Source: Pseudopyrenochaeta lycopersici (lineage: Eukaryota > Ascomycota > Dothideomycetes > Pleosporales > Pseudopyrenochaetaceae). From it: a stretch of DNA of 64,000 nucleotides. A program made the translations under genes and the position numbers. Shown here piece by piece: positions 33,161 through 44,319 of this stretch (position 1 is the stretch's first letter; each line of letters begins with the position of its first letter). The DNA lies in contig NHZP01000008.1 in assembly GCA_003313425.1 (NCBI GenBank), positions 62,001 through 126,000 on the forward strand. Reading direction: 5' to 3'. Below the pieces are notes generated by a model. It was not told the origin of the DNA. It made no database searches and worked only from the letters and a program-made list of their open reading frames with translations.

Positions 33161-34519
33161 CTATAAGCACTGATAATACCACGGCGGCGACACACCTCTG
33201 CATGTATACGGCGACTATAACACAGATCCATGTTAGCATAGTCTCAGCACTAAACGAGCGGATACATTACCTCACAAACAGTGCACCCTTTCCAATCGTT
33301 CCCACCACACTGATCCCAGTGTTTTTGCCTGCATGTCCCTCCACCTGGTGTACTTGGCGTTGGCGATGGTCGTGATGTTGTTGACGGTCGTAATGTCGTC
33401 GATGGTCGAGGCGGCGTAGAGCTCGATCGCGGCGGTGTCGGAGTGGGTCGCGCAGTGCTTGAACGAGGTGGGGAAGGATTTGGCGGTACTGGACCACCGA
33501 CTGTCGGGGTATCGACGTAGCTGCCGTCGCAATAGTATGTTATTCCGTTCAACTTCATGTCCTTGAGGATTGTGCTGAAGCCCGTCATTCCCGGGCCTTT
33601 GCAGGAAACGCTGTTCACCGCTTGCGGATTCAGAGGTGTTGGGTATTCGATATGGAAGACTGGTTTGTTGAGTGTGATGAAATTTGAGTACGCTTGACAC
33701 TCGCCTAGCTGTGCGCATTGCTCGTTGACGGCGAAGTCTACGAATGAAGACACACTGTTGATTATGTCTAAGCTATTCTTTAAGCCGATCTTCATATTGT
33801 ACTTCGCGGCTTCCTTCTGCATCCATCGCATGTAATCGATCGAGTCAGTATTCCTTAGATTGAGGCCGTTGTCGTTTTGCTAGAGAACATTAGCATGCAG
33901 TGTGTGCGAGCGTGGCACCATAAAAGTCGACATCAATGTTGGCGAAGAAACGAAGAAAAAGAATCACCTACGTAGCCATCTAAGACAAAGTTAGCTTCAC
34001 CACTCAATGCATCTACAAGAGCCAATGCTGCAAACTCGGCATCATTGTTCAAAGAGACCACTACATACCCGTGTTGTCCGGATCGATCGCGTCGCATCCT
34101 TTATCGGCAGCCAGTCTGATGCGCTTCGCCATTATATTCCGTATCGACTGACTACCAATCCGAATCCATTTCTCGTTAGGCCACGCTGGCAATATTTTGC
34201 CCATGTCTGCCGCTGGAAATTCCCTATAATCTTCCCTCCAGTCTTCACCTGTCCCAGCGCTGAAGTAGCATATCACAATTTTGCCCGCGGCCTTCAGAGT
34301 CTTTATTGTCGAGGCTGGATTGTCAAATAAGTCGATGTCCCAGACAGGAGCGTCTGTTGGTGGAAGTGGCATTTTGGACATGTCAGGTATGCCTATGAGG
34401 ATGATTTGGAATTTTTGTCCGAGCGTGAAAGTAACGTTCTGGCCTACGGAGGAGAAAGCAAAGAATCCTGCCCAAAGTAGCCAGGTCAACATGTTGACAA
34501 GAGTCGATGGCATAGGCAT
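33161..34519 (-). CDS. secreted GH114 endo-alpha-1,4-polygalactosaminidase with C-terminal CBM1
   Basis: Four exons: 34519-34069, 33979-33972 (8 nt), 33879-33271 and 33214-33161. The product is 373 aa. The ATG at 34519 starts a signal peptide (LTWLLWAGFFAFSSVGQ). The GH114 TIM barrel shows VWDIDLFD, KIVICYFSAGTGEDW and, across the micro-exon, DPDNTDGYQNDNG, then HIEYP and YYCDGSYVDTP. A Pro/Ser/Thr linker leads to a cellulose-binding CBM1 completed by the last exon: HWDQCGGNDWKGCTVCESPY ... WYYQCL. GH114 enzymes cut partially deacetylated galactosaminogalactan, a fungal matrix polymer. A role in remodelling its own or competitor walls while anchored to cellulose or chitin is inferred. Confidence 0.9.
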
Positions 34520-35915
34520 TGTCGTCTGAGAAGTGAAGCGACAGTTGGCTTTTACGTGGGCAAATGGGGAAGAAACAAGACAACGTGCAAGGGGAAGGAG
34601 CAAAACAACACCGTGCAAAGCCTTTGCGGCGGGAACATTATGTACAAAGGATCGAGTAAAATTCCATGCCAGGCATTAAAGCCGCTATCGGGCAAGGCCA
34701 TTGCGAGATCGATGTGTTCTTTACGTGCAGCAGTCGATAGAAATCTATTGCAAGAGATTAATCGTGGTGCGTGTCGCAGGCCATAGAGTTGCTTGGACGT
34801 TTCAATATATCCATGAAGATTGCTTGGTCACATACGAGCCAACCAGGTCCGCTGGACGTGGATGTTATGATGTTCTGGTCGCACCAAACTGTCACGATGA
34901 GGACCATTACCAATGTCAAATTGCGTTATACGTGGGGTTGGATGGCAGTAGGAGAAAGTTTTTTATCCCCGCCATACTCAAAAATATGGACCTGTAGAGC
35001 CAACAGACAGTGCCAGACTGGTAATTTTGAGGTACATACGCTTCGGCCTTCCGGCGGTAGCCAGGCATTCAAGGCCGGAGCATGCCGGAGGAACAGGAAG
35101 CATAAGCTTAGATCTTCGGCAGATGCATGCATTGCGGGGAAAGCTTGTTCGACTGTCCTCATGGCCGTGTAAGGATCGCATCAGCTAGGGACTTGGTCGG
35201 TGAGCACGTTCTAGGCGGCGGTTAAATATGGCTACAATTTCGAACAGCCAAATAGGCAGGATTTCTGGATGATGACCGCTTTGGCGGATGAATGATGGCG
35301 AAGACTCTTCTTAAAACGTGCTGAAGCTTATTCTCGCGCCATGTCCGCTTGGTACATGATGCTGCGTTTTCAAGCCAGTCCAGCATGCAGTGATAATGTC
35401 GCTATGAGAACTCATCGTCGCGTAATAAAAGTTATTGTCCAAGCATCCAGGATAAGCAGAGGGATAATTGCAGTTACGAATTGCGCTCCAAAGTAATTTG
35501 TGATATGTCCAATGAGTTGTCCGGAACTCAACTTTTACCAGGCTTACCACGATGATGACTCCGGGTTCTGCGAATATTGTTCGGCCGTAGAGTAGATGGT
35601 ACATTGATTCACATGCGCAGTATGTCGCCATATCCGGGTCACACGTCCGGAGGATCTCACAATATCCATTGCGGGAGTGTGTGAGTGTTTGCACTTCAGC
35701 GTTGTAGTGGCCAAGTGAAGGTGGCTATCGATAAGCACAGGTCCGAGCGTCATCCGAACAATTCGTTCTAAGAGCAGATTCCGTAGTGGCACTTCAACAT
35801 CGGCGGATTCTCTTTTTATTGTCTTCCTTCTTGCCGTTTTATATTTGGGGTCCACAAATGGAGCGTATACCTGTTTTGTATCGCTCATAATCAACCATTT
35901 GCAACGCGCCGGCTA
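34520..35915. other. intergenic, with possible decayed ORF on the minus strand
   Basis: Two overlapping minus-strand frames, 35894-35544 and 35694-35311, could be two exons or a frameshifted gene (the second reads CDPDMATYCACESMYHLLYG). I see no splice pair or known domain that joins them. The rest holds no feature I recognise. Confidence 0.35.
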
Positions 35916-38234
35916 ATGCTTGCGCTCCATCGACCACGATGCCTACTCCACTCCTTCCGATTGACACAGATATGTACCATCCGAACGCTCCCGCGAGATA
36001 TCCCTACATACATCAAGCGATGGGATCCGACGCTCCACAAGTCCATTCGTCCTCGAAAAGTGTTGACTAAGGCCAATGAGCCTCAGCAACCAGCGGCTAA
36101 GAATGCCTCGCGGCATCCGAAGCGCGAATTGCCTCGCACGACGCCCGACATTGGAACCACATGTCGAGAGACAAATATAGGAAAACTACACGCCCATAGG
36201 CCCATGGATAATTTGTTACAACTCGCTATTGCACTAGATGTCGACCCAGATGCAAGGACTCGCGCATCTCTGTGGAGAGCCTATACAATTGCGAAGGCCT
36301 CGGATCCTAAGCTCGTAGAATCTATTCCAGATCGTGTCTGGGACGCACTATGGACAACAATATCTCTAGAATCCCCTGCTGATCGAAACCGCTGGGAACA
36401 TCTTGAGGAACTGCACCGTGACATGCGAGCGCGAGGAAAGTCTATGACAGCTACTCAAAGCGTGAATTACTTAGAAAGTATGTTCCTCAGCGGGAAAGAA
36501 GAAGAAGCCTTGCAAGCGTGGGAGCTTGAGTACAACTCATATACGGACAACAAGCAGCAGGACTACAAGCCAGCACATCTAGAACTTGGAACTAGGCTGT
36601 ATGCAATGGCTGGCAATATTGATAGAGCGCGAGACGCCATGAACGAACTCTTCCACTTGTGCCCAGACTGGGATGTATCTGTCATGATGACTGTCTTTCG
36701 CGCTCACACTAGCTCAGAATTGGAAATACACCACGACCATGCCAAGGAGATATACGCCAAAATGAAGGAGAAGAAAGGAGAGGAATTCTCAATCGCGGAC
36801 TATGACGCATGCCTTGTAGGCTTCTTGGAAGCGCGGCACTTGCGCTATGCCAAGGACGTATTCCGAGACATAGTCGTTGATGGCTACCTCGCCACCACAA
36901 GGACAGCAGAAGATGTCGAAGAAGTCCTCAAACGACTACACATGCTATATCGACTGGGCACTGATATCTCCAAGATGACGAGCATCGCCCTCGACGCCAT
37001 CTCACTGCTACCTGATGCATACCACGCTCACTTGTTTGGGGACTGGATGAAGTCCGCTGTTGTCCACAAAGCCCCTGGAGCGGCTGCTCAGATCCTGGAC
37101 ATGATGTTCCAGCGAAATCAAAAGCCCGAGACGTTCCATTTCAACATGCTGCTGAAGGCGCTCCTACGTACCAAGGATAAACCAGATGTTCTCAAGGCGG
37201 AGAACATAGGCTGGCGCATGATCGACGAAGCTCGAAAGGCTCATAAGAAAGATCTCCAGCCAAATCCAGCTGCCGAATTCATCCATCAACGATTTGTACG
37301 CAAAATGAAGCCTGCAACTGGTGATGTACGAAAAGTGCCCAAAGCCAACGTCGCGACCTTCGCCATGATAATGCATCACCACGCCAAACACCTCCAGTGG
37401 GAGCACGTCGACTATCTTAGTCGCCAACTCAAAGAGACATCCATCGAGCCTAACGCTACAATCATGAACGTGCTCATGGACAACAAGTGTCGGCAGGGAG
37501 CGTATAGCGAAGCGTGGATGATCTATAAGACGCTCAAGGAGCCACGAGAAGGCAGTAACGGCGTCTTTCCCAACGGCGCTACTTTCCGCTGTCTATGGAA
37601 GACACTACGTCTGGCCTTGGGTGACCACGCCACAAGAAACAATCCCGATCTCCCCACACCGCGCGAGCTGCTGAAAGAAATGACTGCCTGGTGGACATTG
37701 TCGCGAAGCCGTTACGATGCAGAACGCTTCCGGCAGGGTTTGTCTGGAGCGGATCACGGCGCCATTACATCGTTAATAATGCACTGCTTCAGCTATACTC
37801 AAGATCTCGCAGGCTCACTGGTTGCACTTCATGTCCTTCGCCATAACTTTGACATCTTTCCCACCGACAAGGCTGCGAAGATCTTGCAAGGGCAGATGGC
37901 ATGGGTGGACATGGCGCGCGAGTCCGAGAGCGTCAGGAGCCAGTACTTCCACAGCCGTTCCAACAAGAAGAACAGCGATCGCATAGCCAGGGTCTACCAA
38001 CTCCTGCTAGACAGAAGGCTGGACAGACTACATGCCGCTGGCATCGATCACACGCTCTTCACGGACGAGGAGATTGGAGACGAAGGCCTAAACTTGCTCT
38101 CCGAGTTTGTCAGAGTAGTGCTAAAGCGCACTTATCCGCCCGAGGTCGTAGAAGCCATGATCAATGCAACGAGAAGTGAGATTGGACTTCCCCAGCTGCC
38201 GACGGGAGATATGGATGCTTTTGAAGTCGCATAG
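35916..38234 (+). CDS. mitochondrial pentatricopeptide-repeat (PPR) protein
   Basis: Single exon, 772 aa. The N-terminus is rich in Arg and hydroxylated residues without acidic residues in the first 25 (MLALHRPRCLLHSFRLTQICTIRTLPR), a good mitochondrial presequence. The rest is a helical-repeat protein. PPR-like helices include FHFNMLLKALLRTKD, VATFAMIMHHHAKHLQ, EPNATIMNVLMDNKCRQGAY and AWMIYKTLKE, each about 35 residues apart. Such fungal proteins bind organellar transcripts and support their stability, splicing or translation (for example Cya5 for COX1). The target here is unknown and the subfamily is not certain. Confidence 0.82.
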   Translation: MLALHRPRCLLHSFRLTQICTIRTLPRDIPTYIKRWDPTLHKSIRPRKVLTKANEPQQPAAKNASRHPKRELPRTTPDIGTTCRETNIGKLHAHRPMDNLLQLAIALDVDPDARTRASLWRAYTIAKASDPKLVESIPDRVWDALWTTISLESPADRNRWEHLEELHRDMRARGKSMTATQSVNYLESMFLSGKEEEALQAWELEYNSYTDNKQQDYKPAHLELGTRLYAMAGNIDRARDAMNELFHLCPDWDVSVMMTVFRAHTSSELEIHHDHAKEIYAKMKEKKGEEFSIADYDACLVGFLEARHLRYAKDVFRDIVVDGYLATTRTAEDVEEVLKRLHMLYRLGTDISKMTSIALDAISLLPDAYHAHLFGDWMKSAVVHKAPGAAAQILDMMFQRNQKPETFHFNMLLKALLRTKDKPDVLKAENIGWRMIDEARKAHKKDLQPNPAAEFIHQRFVRKMKPATGDVRKVPKANVATFAMIMHHHAKHLQWEHVDYLSRQLKETSIEPNATIMNVLMDNKCRQGAYSEAWMIYKTLKEPREGSNGVFPNGATFRCLWKTLRLALGDHATRNNPDLPTPRELLKEMTAWWTLSRSRYDAERFRQGLSGADHGAITSLIMHCFSYTQDLAGSLVALHVLRHNFDIFPTDKAAKILQGQMAWVDMARESESVRSQYFHSRSNKKNSDRIARVYQLLLDRRLDRLHAAGIDHTLFTDEEIGDEGLNLLSEFVRVVLKRTYPPEVVEAMINATRSEIGLPQLPTGDMDAFEVA

Positions 38235-38693
38235 TGTCTTTTCGAGATGTGTTTGCAGCTTGATTTTCATGTACTACTATTTCTCATGATACCCAAGTTA
38301 ACTTTGCGTATATTTTACCGTCTTCACTCTCTATCAAATATACTTTTCGAACCTACTCACAACGTGGCATCACTCTCCTACCCTATTTGTGTCTGATGCC
38401 AGATGATGATAATAAAATTTCAAGCATGCATCTCTGAGCCAAACGAACGAATATATAAAAGTACATTTGTAAATGTATTGACATTGCAAAGCAGGCTGGT
38501 AGGCGTTCCAATCATAGCGTAACCGTAAAAGCGCTCCAGCAATTAGACTAGGACCTATGCAAATGTTTATCCAAGTCCGTCCGGTCCATGAAAATGCCCA
38601 TGCTACCATGCAAGCCCAGCGCTGTACGCCTATACCTACATAACCAGTACGCCATTTTCCATACGCAATATTAATCCCAAACCCCAAACTTTT
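38235..38693. other. convergent intergenic region
   Basis: Holds the 3' UTRs of the PPR and kinase genes. No other feature seen. Confidence 0.4.
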
Positions 38694-41600
38694 TCACCTC
38701 GATCCTCTCAATCTCACCGTCGCCAGGCCCTGCGGTCTTGCATCGTCTCCACTTTCCTCCTCATTCACCTCCTCAAGTTTCATAGCCCTGAGTAGATCCC
38801 TGCTCGCCTTGGCTCCATCCCTGAGCTGCATCGCGCTCTTTAGCAACAGTTCCTGCATGATTCTCGGGTCTGCATCCACGCCAAGCAGACTCTCCGCATC
38901 CGGGCCTCGAGGGATGGGGAATTCGACAAGCGGTCTGCCGTTCGGACCAACGCTGACCGTCGACTTGCGGAACTGGTTTTGTGGAGGTAAATCGTCGTAT
39001 GCTGAGTCAGACGAGTATGGATACGAGGTGTCGTCCGTGTCTGAGTCAAGTGCATAGCTAGAAGTATTGGCTGTGAGAGTGGTGGCGGTGGAGTCTGTGC
39101 GGCGAGCGGAGCGGAGAGGAGCGTAGCTCTGATATCTCCGCTGGCTTTGAAGATTGAGACGCTCGAAGTTCTCCCACAGCTCGTCGACATCTTCCTCCTC
39201 CAGGCTCGTGTCTGTAGTCACGCTCATGGGTGGAGATTGATCGTCGCTGCCGAGACCATAGGCCATGGTGTGTGACCAGCCGTCCCATATTAGCTGCTGA
39301 GAGCGTTGATTGCTTCGGTGGTATTGGCCACCTGTGATGTTGTTTTGGGGTTGTTTGGCCTGCGCTTGTACCTGACTTGCGGAACTCACTCCCCGAGCAT
39401 GCATGCTGGGATGATGTGGGTCCGCATTCGTCGGCTGGCCTTGCTCGTCATACTGCTGCGGTGTCAAAAGCCCTGGAACCGCATGGTTTGGCTCAGATTG
39501 GGACTTCGTGTGAAATGAGGCGCGATGGTTATTCTGCGAAAGCTGAACTTGATCTTCGAGATTGAAGGGATTATCCATACGTTCTGCACCCGCTGTGTAC
39601 GCTGACTCAGAGCCAGACGTGGAAGGGCGGCGGTAGTCTCCTACCATAGCCATATCCAAGTCAATCATAGAGGTCCGTAATGGTGAGCTGGGAGTGGAAT
39701 CCACCCGTGGATAGTCGTCTGATAGTGCAAGTGAGTTCGCCGCAGCATGTCGCGAGCTTGAACGAAATCCAGGAGCGAGGGTAGGTGAAGACGAAACATT
39801 TGAGTCTCCCTTTGAATGCATGCTCCACTGAGTCTCGTCTGGACTTCTCATTGGGAATGCAAAATCCCGAGTCTCACGCTTGTCATTCGCCTTGGGAAAA
39901 GTCGACTCTTTCGTTTCTCGCCGTCTAGATGTGCGGTTCCTTGGCACTTCATTGTTGGCTTCTGCCATGGCTGCATCGAACGTCCACTCGACAGTACGAC
40001 GATTCGGCTTTTGTGGCTGCGGAGGAAATGACCATTCCATAGTTTTGCGGTTAGGTTGTTCTGAGGGAAACGACCACTCCATCGTTTTCCTGTTCGATTG
40101 GTTATCCATGCTAGGGAATGTCCATTCTTTTGTGGCTCGTTTGGTGAGTTGATCTTCTTCGTCAAATGCGTCGCGTTTTTCGCGTTCTTCTTCCTCTTCC
40201 ATCTGCCGCAGTATACTCTTCACACGGTTCGCCTTGATAGTGGGCACCTCACCGAGGTCTATACTCGGTATTTCGTCTGCAGAAGGCATAGAAAAGTCCA
40301 AGTCGATGACAGTTTCACGATTTGGTGCTCCAGGGTTGAAGTCACGGAGAACGAGGTCTGAAGGCGGCCGGCCGCTGGGTCCATCAGGTGCATCAATGGC
40401 GCTGTACCTGTACGGCGTTGTATTGGGATCAAACAGCTTGTTCAATCTCTTTTGCCCCCGCACAATCGACTCTTCCTTGAATCTAAGTTGTAGCTGTTCA
40501 AAGCGGTCGATATCTGCGGGCATGCTCATTCCAGTGAAAGTCTCCCCAGCAGTCCCATTCGTGAAGGGATCTGAGAACTGTGGTGCATGCTCTTGTTCAA
40601 ACTCGTCGGAAGTACTGAAAGACCAATCATCGTCATCGTCTTCTTCAGGCTCCGGAGCGAGGGGATCAGGCGCTTGAGCTCCATAGGGGTTGAATAGAGA
40701 CTGGCGAATGCCACCTTTCTGCTCCCAGGCATAATACTCCTCGACCAACTTGACGAGCGTCACAGTGGGGTACATTTTGGTACTACCTGCGAGATATGGA
40801 TGCTCCAAGATCTGATCAGGCGTGGGTCGGTCCTGGGGTTGGGGCTGAAGAACGAACGAAATAAAGTCTTTCAGCTCCTGCGAGAATCGATCGCCTTCAA
40901 GTTCCGGTTTTCCAGCATTTGGCAGGTCCCACTGTACTGTGCGGTGGTGCGGCGGGAAGCCACAAGCCATTTCGTACACGGTACAGCCGTAAGCCCAGAT
41001 GTCGACTTCATTGCCATATGATATCTCTTTCGGTTGCGCAAAGCTGTTTGGATCTGCGTCTTTGACCCATTCTTTCTGAAGCTCGGGGGCCATCCAGTAA
41101 GGTGTTCCAACAATCGTTGAGCGTTTGCTCTTCTGTGGTTCGAGTGTGTTGGACACACCAAAGTCGCACAGCTGCACTCGGCCATCCTCAAGAATGAGGA
41201 CGTTGTTGGCTAGAACCCTGGTTAGCAGGATTTCCAAAAGAATACACAAAGTCTTTCTTACCCTTCAAATCTCTATGCAGAACCCCGGCTTCGTGAATGT
41301 ATTTCAAACCGAGTGCCAACTCTCGCGCAATGGGAATGATGAACTTCTCCAGCAAGCCAGGGCCTGGGTCTTTGCTTTCCAAAGTCGGCCTCATCAAAGT
41401 GTTAACACTACCACCACTGGCATACTCGCTGATGATCCATAGCTCATTGTGCACTGGCCGTGCCTCTTCGATGATGTTGACATAGGGTCGTGCTTTGCTA
41501 TCTCTTAGTTGTTGCAGGATATCAATCTCCTTGAGTGTTTCCGAGAGGTTCTTGGTGGTCATCTCCTCGTAGTCAACCTTGTCGATGTCTATGATCTTAA

Positions 41601-42413
41601 TGGCAACGAGTCCACCCGAGTTACGATTCTTGCTATAATGTTGTTAGGTCTGTCAGTTTGCTTATTTCATCGTACATACCCTTTGAAGACACGGCCATAG
41701 GCGCCCTTGCCGATGAGCTCAAAGAAGTCATATGGCGGAGGTTCGTCTCCACTGCGCTTCGCTCGTTCTGCTACCAGCAACTCCATCTCTTTCGCCTGCT
41801 GGATGGCGCGGCCTTTTGTGCCAGCCATGGCGGGTAGTTGTAATCTAGACGGTTCCATGTTGTCCAGTGTCTGGTCAACCCTGCCAATTCGTCTAGGCGC
41901 AATTGGGCAATGGTACTCAAGAGGCGACTCGGGTATGCCGCCTAATGGATTCTCTAGTGGATTGCCTGTGCTCCCAAAGCTCGGGTCTGTAGGTATAGCT
42001 GGGCGTGGGCGACTGGGCAGTTGTGGGCGCTGCACAGGCGGCGAAGAATTGCTTGTGGGGTCGGAGGCAGAGTATGAGTGGTGTATAACGGTGGGTACAC
42101 TGTTCGACGTTCGCGAGCCAGGACTCGAGTGCGCAGTACGGATGGTCGAGATAGGCGGGAAGGGCGAGGTGGTTGAATATATGATTGGACTCGAGATGTC
42201 CGGCTTCTCATTCGAAGCGCGAGAGGATCGACTCGGGCGCCTCTTTCCTTTGATCGACTCTGTCAGCTTGGTCCAGGAGAAGGCGCTACTTCCCCTTGTC
42301 TTCGGCGTCTTCTTGGTCGGCGAGCTTGGTGGCGTGACCTCGCCCACAGGGACCAGGTCGTCGGCATGGCTCAGTGAGCGCTTCAACTTGATGATGGCAG
42401 TATCATCCAGCAT
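38694..42413 (-). CDS. STE20-family (germinal-centre-like) protein kinase, NAK1/POD-6-like
   Basis: Exons 42413-41680, 41632-41262 and 41209-38694, with introns of 47 and 52 bp. The product is 1206 aa. About 225 Ser/Pro-rich residues precede the kinase domain. The Gly loop FELIGKGAYGRVFKG ends exon 1. Lys in VAIKIIDID, HRDLKANN, CDFGVSN and GTPYWMAPE follow in order, so it looks catalytically active. The long C-terminus has an acidic block (EEDDDDDWSF), then four tandem units ending in EW(S/T)F (about 728-780; DNA 39975-40135) and a disordered Ser-rich tail. Fungal kinases of this class act in the polarity/MOR network upstream of NDR kinases. The exact orthology is inferred. Confidence 0.88.
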
Positions 42414-43058
42414 GGTGGGACGGACGGAGCAATTGGGTGCAGTGGAGAAGCCGCATTGTGACCGAGTAAGGGAGAAGCTGCACTCACGAGTTTGTTCTTA
42501 TGTTCCTATGTGCGTTGCCAGAGGTGAAGGCAGACCATCGCGGGCAGGTCGTGTGCGGCGTACAAAGCGGAGGCGGTTGTCGACATTCACAGCTGCGCAC
42601 TGCGGAGGCGGCAGGCACAGTGCAATCAATAGGGCGCGTCGGTCGTCTGGGAGATCACAGTGAAGCGAAACAAGTAGACATTACAGAACAAAGGAGCATT
42701 TGGCTATTAAACGAGGAGGGTGGAGTTGCCATCTGGCGAATTCCTCCGAGGCTGGTTATGCGAAACATCATTCAGGGTCTGGACGTGCGACTGTTGCGCA
42801 GATCACGCTAACGCAACCTTATTTCTATCCGGGCAAGTGCGCCCCGCGAACGTTGTACCGCCCTGCCTGACATCATTAGCGCCACTGTGAGCATCACAGG
42901 TTGCCAACTTTCTTGTTATCGAAGAGAGGCGTCCGTGTAACACACGGGATGTGTTCAATATACTCTTCCATCCTCCCATCTCTAAACTTCCCGTTTGATT
43001 GAAAACACCGTTCCCGATCCTGCAACCAACCTATTTCTCCCCTAGTGTATCTATCACA
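42414..43058. promoter_or_regulatory. divergent promoter region of the kinase and Lys/Pro-rich genes
   Basis: 645 bp between two divergent ATGs. A pyrimidine-rich leader (43000-43058) precedes the right-hand gene. No TATA box or repeat recognised. Confidence 0.45.
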
Positions 43059-43681
43059 ATGGCCCCCCAACCCATTGGCACCAGAAAGGTTCCCGTAACC
43101 GCCACAAAGAAACACGCCGTTACCCCCGCCAAGAAGCCCCCGATTGCTACTACCAAAGTCGTCCAACCTGCCAAAAAGAAACCAGTTCCACCTCCCTATA
43201 AGCCCACGCCCGCAGCTGCTCAGAAGAAGCCCGTCACCACAGTAGCGCAGAAGAAGCCCCTCCCCGCACCAGCAAAGACAACAACACCCCAGCAGCAAAG
43301 CTGGCTGACAAGGGGCATCAGTGCCGCCTCTTCAGGCATCGGCAGTGCGGCCGGTGCAGTTGTAACAGCAGCAGGTAACGGAGTAGCTGGTGCAGGCAAG
43401 GGCGCAGGATCTTCGTACGTCCTCCATTCTTCTCGTATAATACAGTCGACCAGATACTAATATGTTATGCTAGCATTGCAAATTCATCGCGCACCTGGGG
43501 CGATATGGTCCGAGGGTACGGCAACTCGCTCAAAGACATAACGGGCGCTAGTGGCAGCCGGGCACCGACAAAGACGAATCCGCTGGGACTGAGCACGAAT
43601 GGGTCTGGTGCCATGGCGAGTTTATCCTCGAAGACGTCAGGCGTCAAGGGAGGGACAGCCAGCAATCCTTTGGGACTGTAG
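43059..43681 (+). CDS. Lys/Pro-rich protein with a Gly/Ala helix, unknown function
   Basis: Exons 43059-43414 and 43474-43681, with a 59-bp intron containing a TACTAAT branch site. The product is 187 aa. Residues 1-75 are a disordered basic region repeating (A/T)xKKP units (TPAKKPP, QPAKKKP, AQKKPV, AQKKPL). Then SWLTRGISAASSGIGSAAGAVVTAAGNGVAGAGKGAG forms a Gly/Ala-rich amphipathic or membrane-inserting stretch. The end has WGDMVRGYGNSLKDITGA and two NPLGL motifs, one terminal. I do not know the family. A lipid- or membrane-associated fungal protein is possible. Confidence 0.78.
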
Positions 43682-44319
43682 AGTGAAGAAGTTGGAGGTC
43701 AAGAAACAAGCGAGAAACATGTAGGATTAAAACATTAAGATGGCGTTCCGGGAAAATGTGATACATGACGTTGAAGACCTAGACTTGAATGAGTAACACC
43801 TACAACATAATCTGCACCACCTGTAGGCTGGCTGGTTTCAGTGAAAACACTGGTGTAACACATAGGCACAACACGCATACGGAACAGGACGATTGTTTGA
43901 ACATACACTACACAAAAATGGTATTCCGATCCAAGCCTAAGCTAACCTATCCGATCTATCCCAGCATATACACAAATGTTTCCAGCTCTTTCCAATGGAC
44001 AATCAAGTGACCCTATCAAGGTGTCGTCTTGTTTGCCAAGTTATATCAATAGCACATGTCCATATATAGCTTCAAAGCCATAACCAGGGTATGATGCAGC
44101 CCGCCCTAAGCGGTAAGATAGTATGCACCTGAAAATCAACATGAACAATGCGTGAACCCTTCCTAGTTGGGTAACGCCGAGTAAGTATGGGGGTTGCGGA
44201 ACAACAAAACAATGGCTGAGAAGCGCGGTAGCCCGCGCGGTGGCGAAAAAAAGAGAAGAGGTTGAGGAATCGTGAGAGGCGTGAAGGTCGTGTGGAAATT
44301 GTCCCAAGTCGTCTAGCGA
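43682..44319. other. convergent intergenic region
   Basis: Between the 3' ends of the Lys/Pro-rich and RING genes. No gene recognised. Confidence 0.4.
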
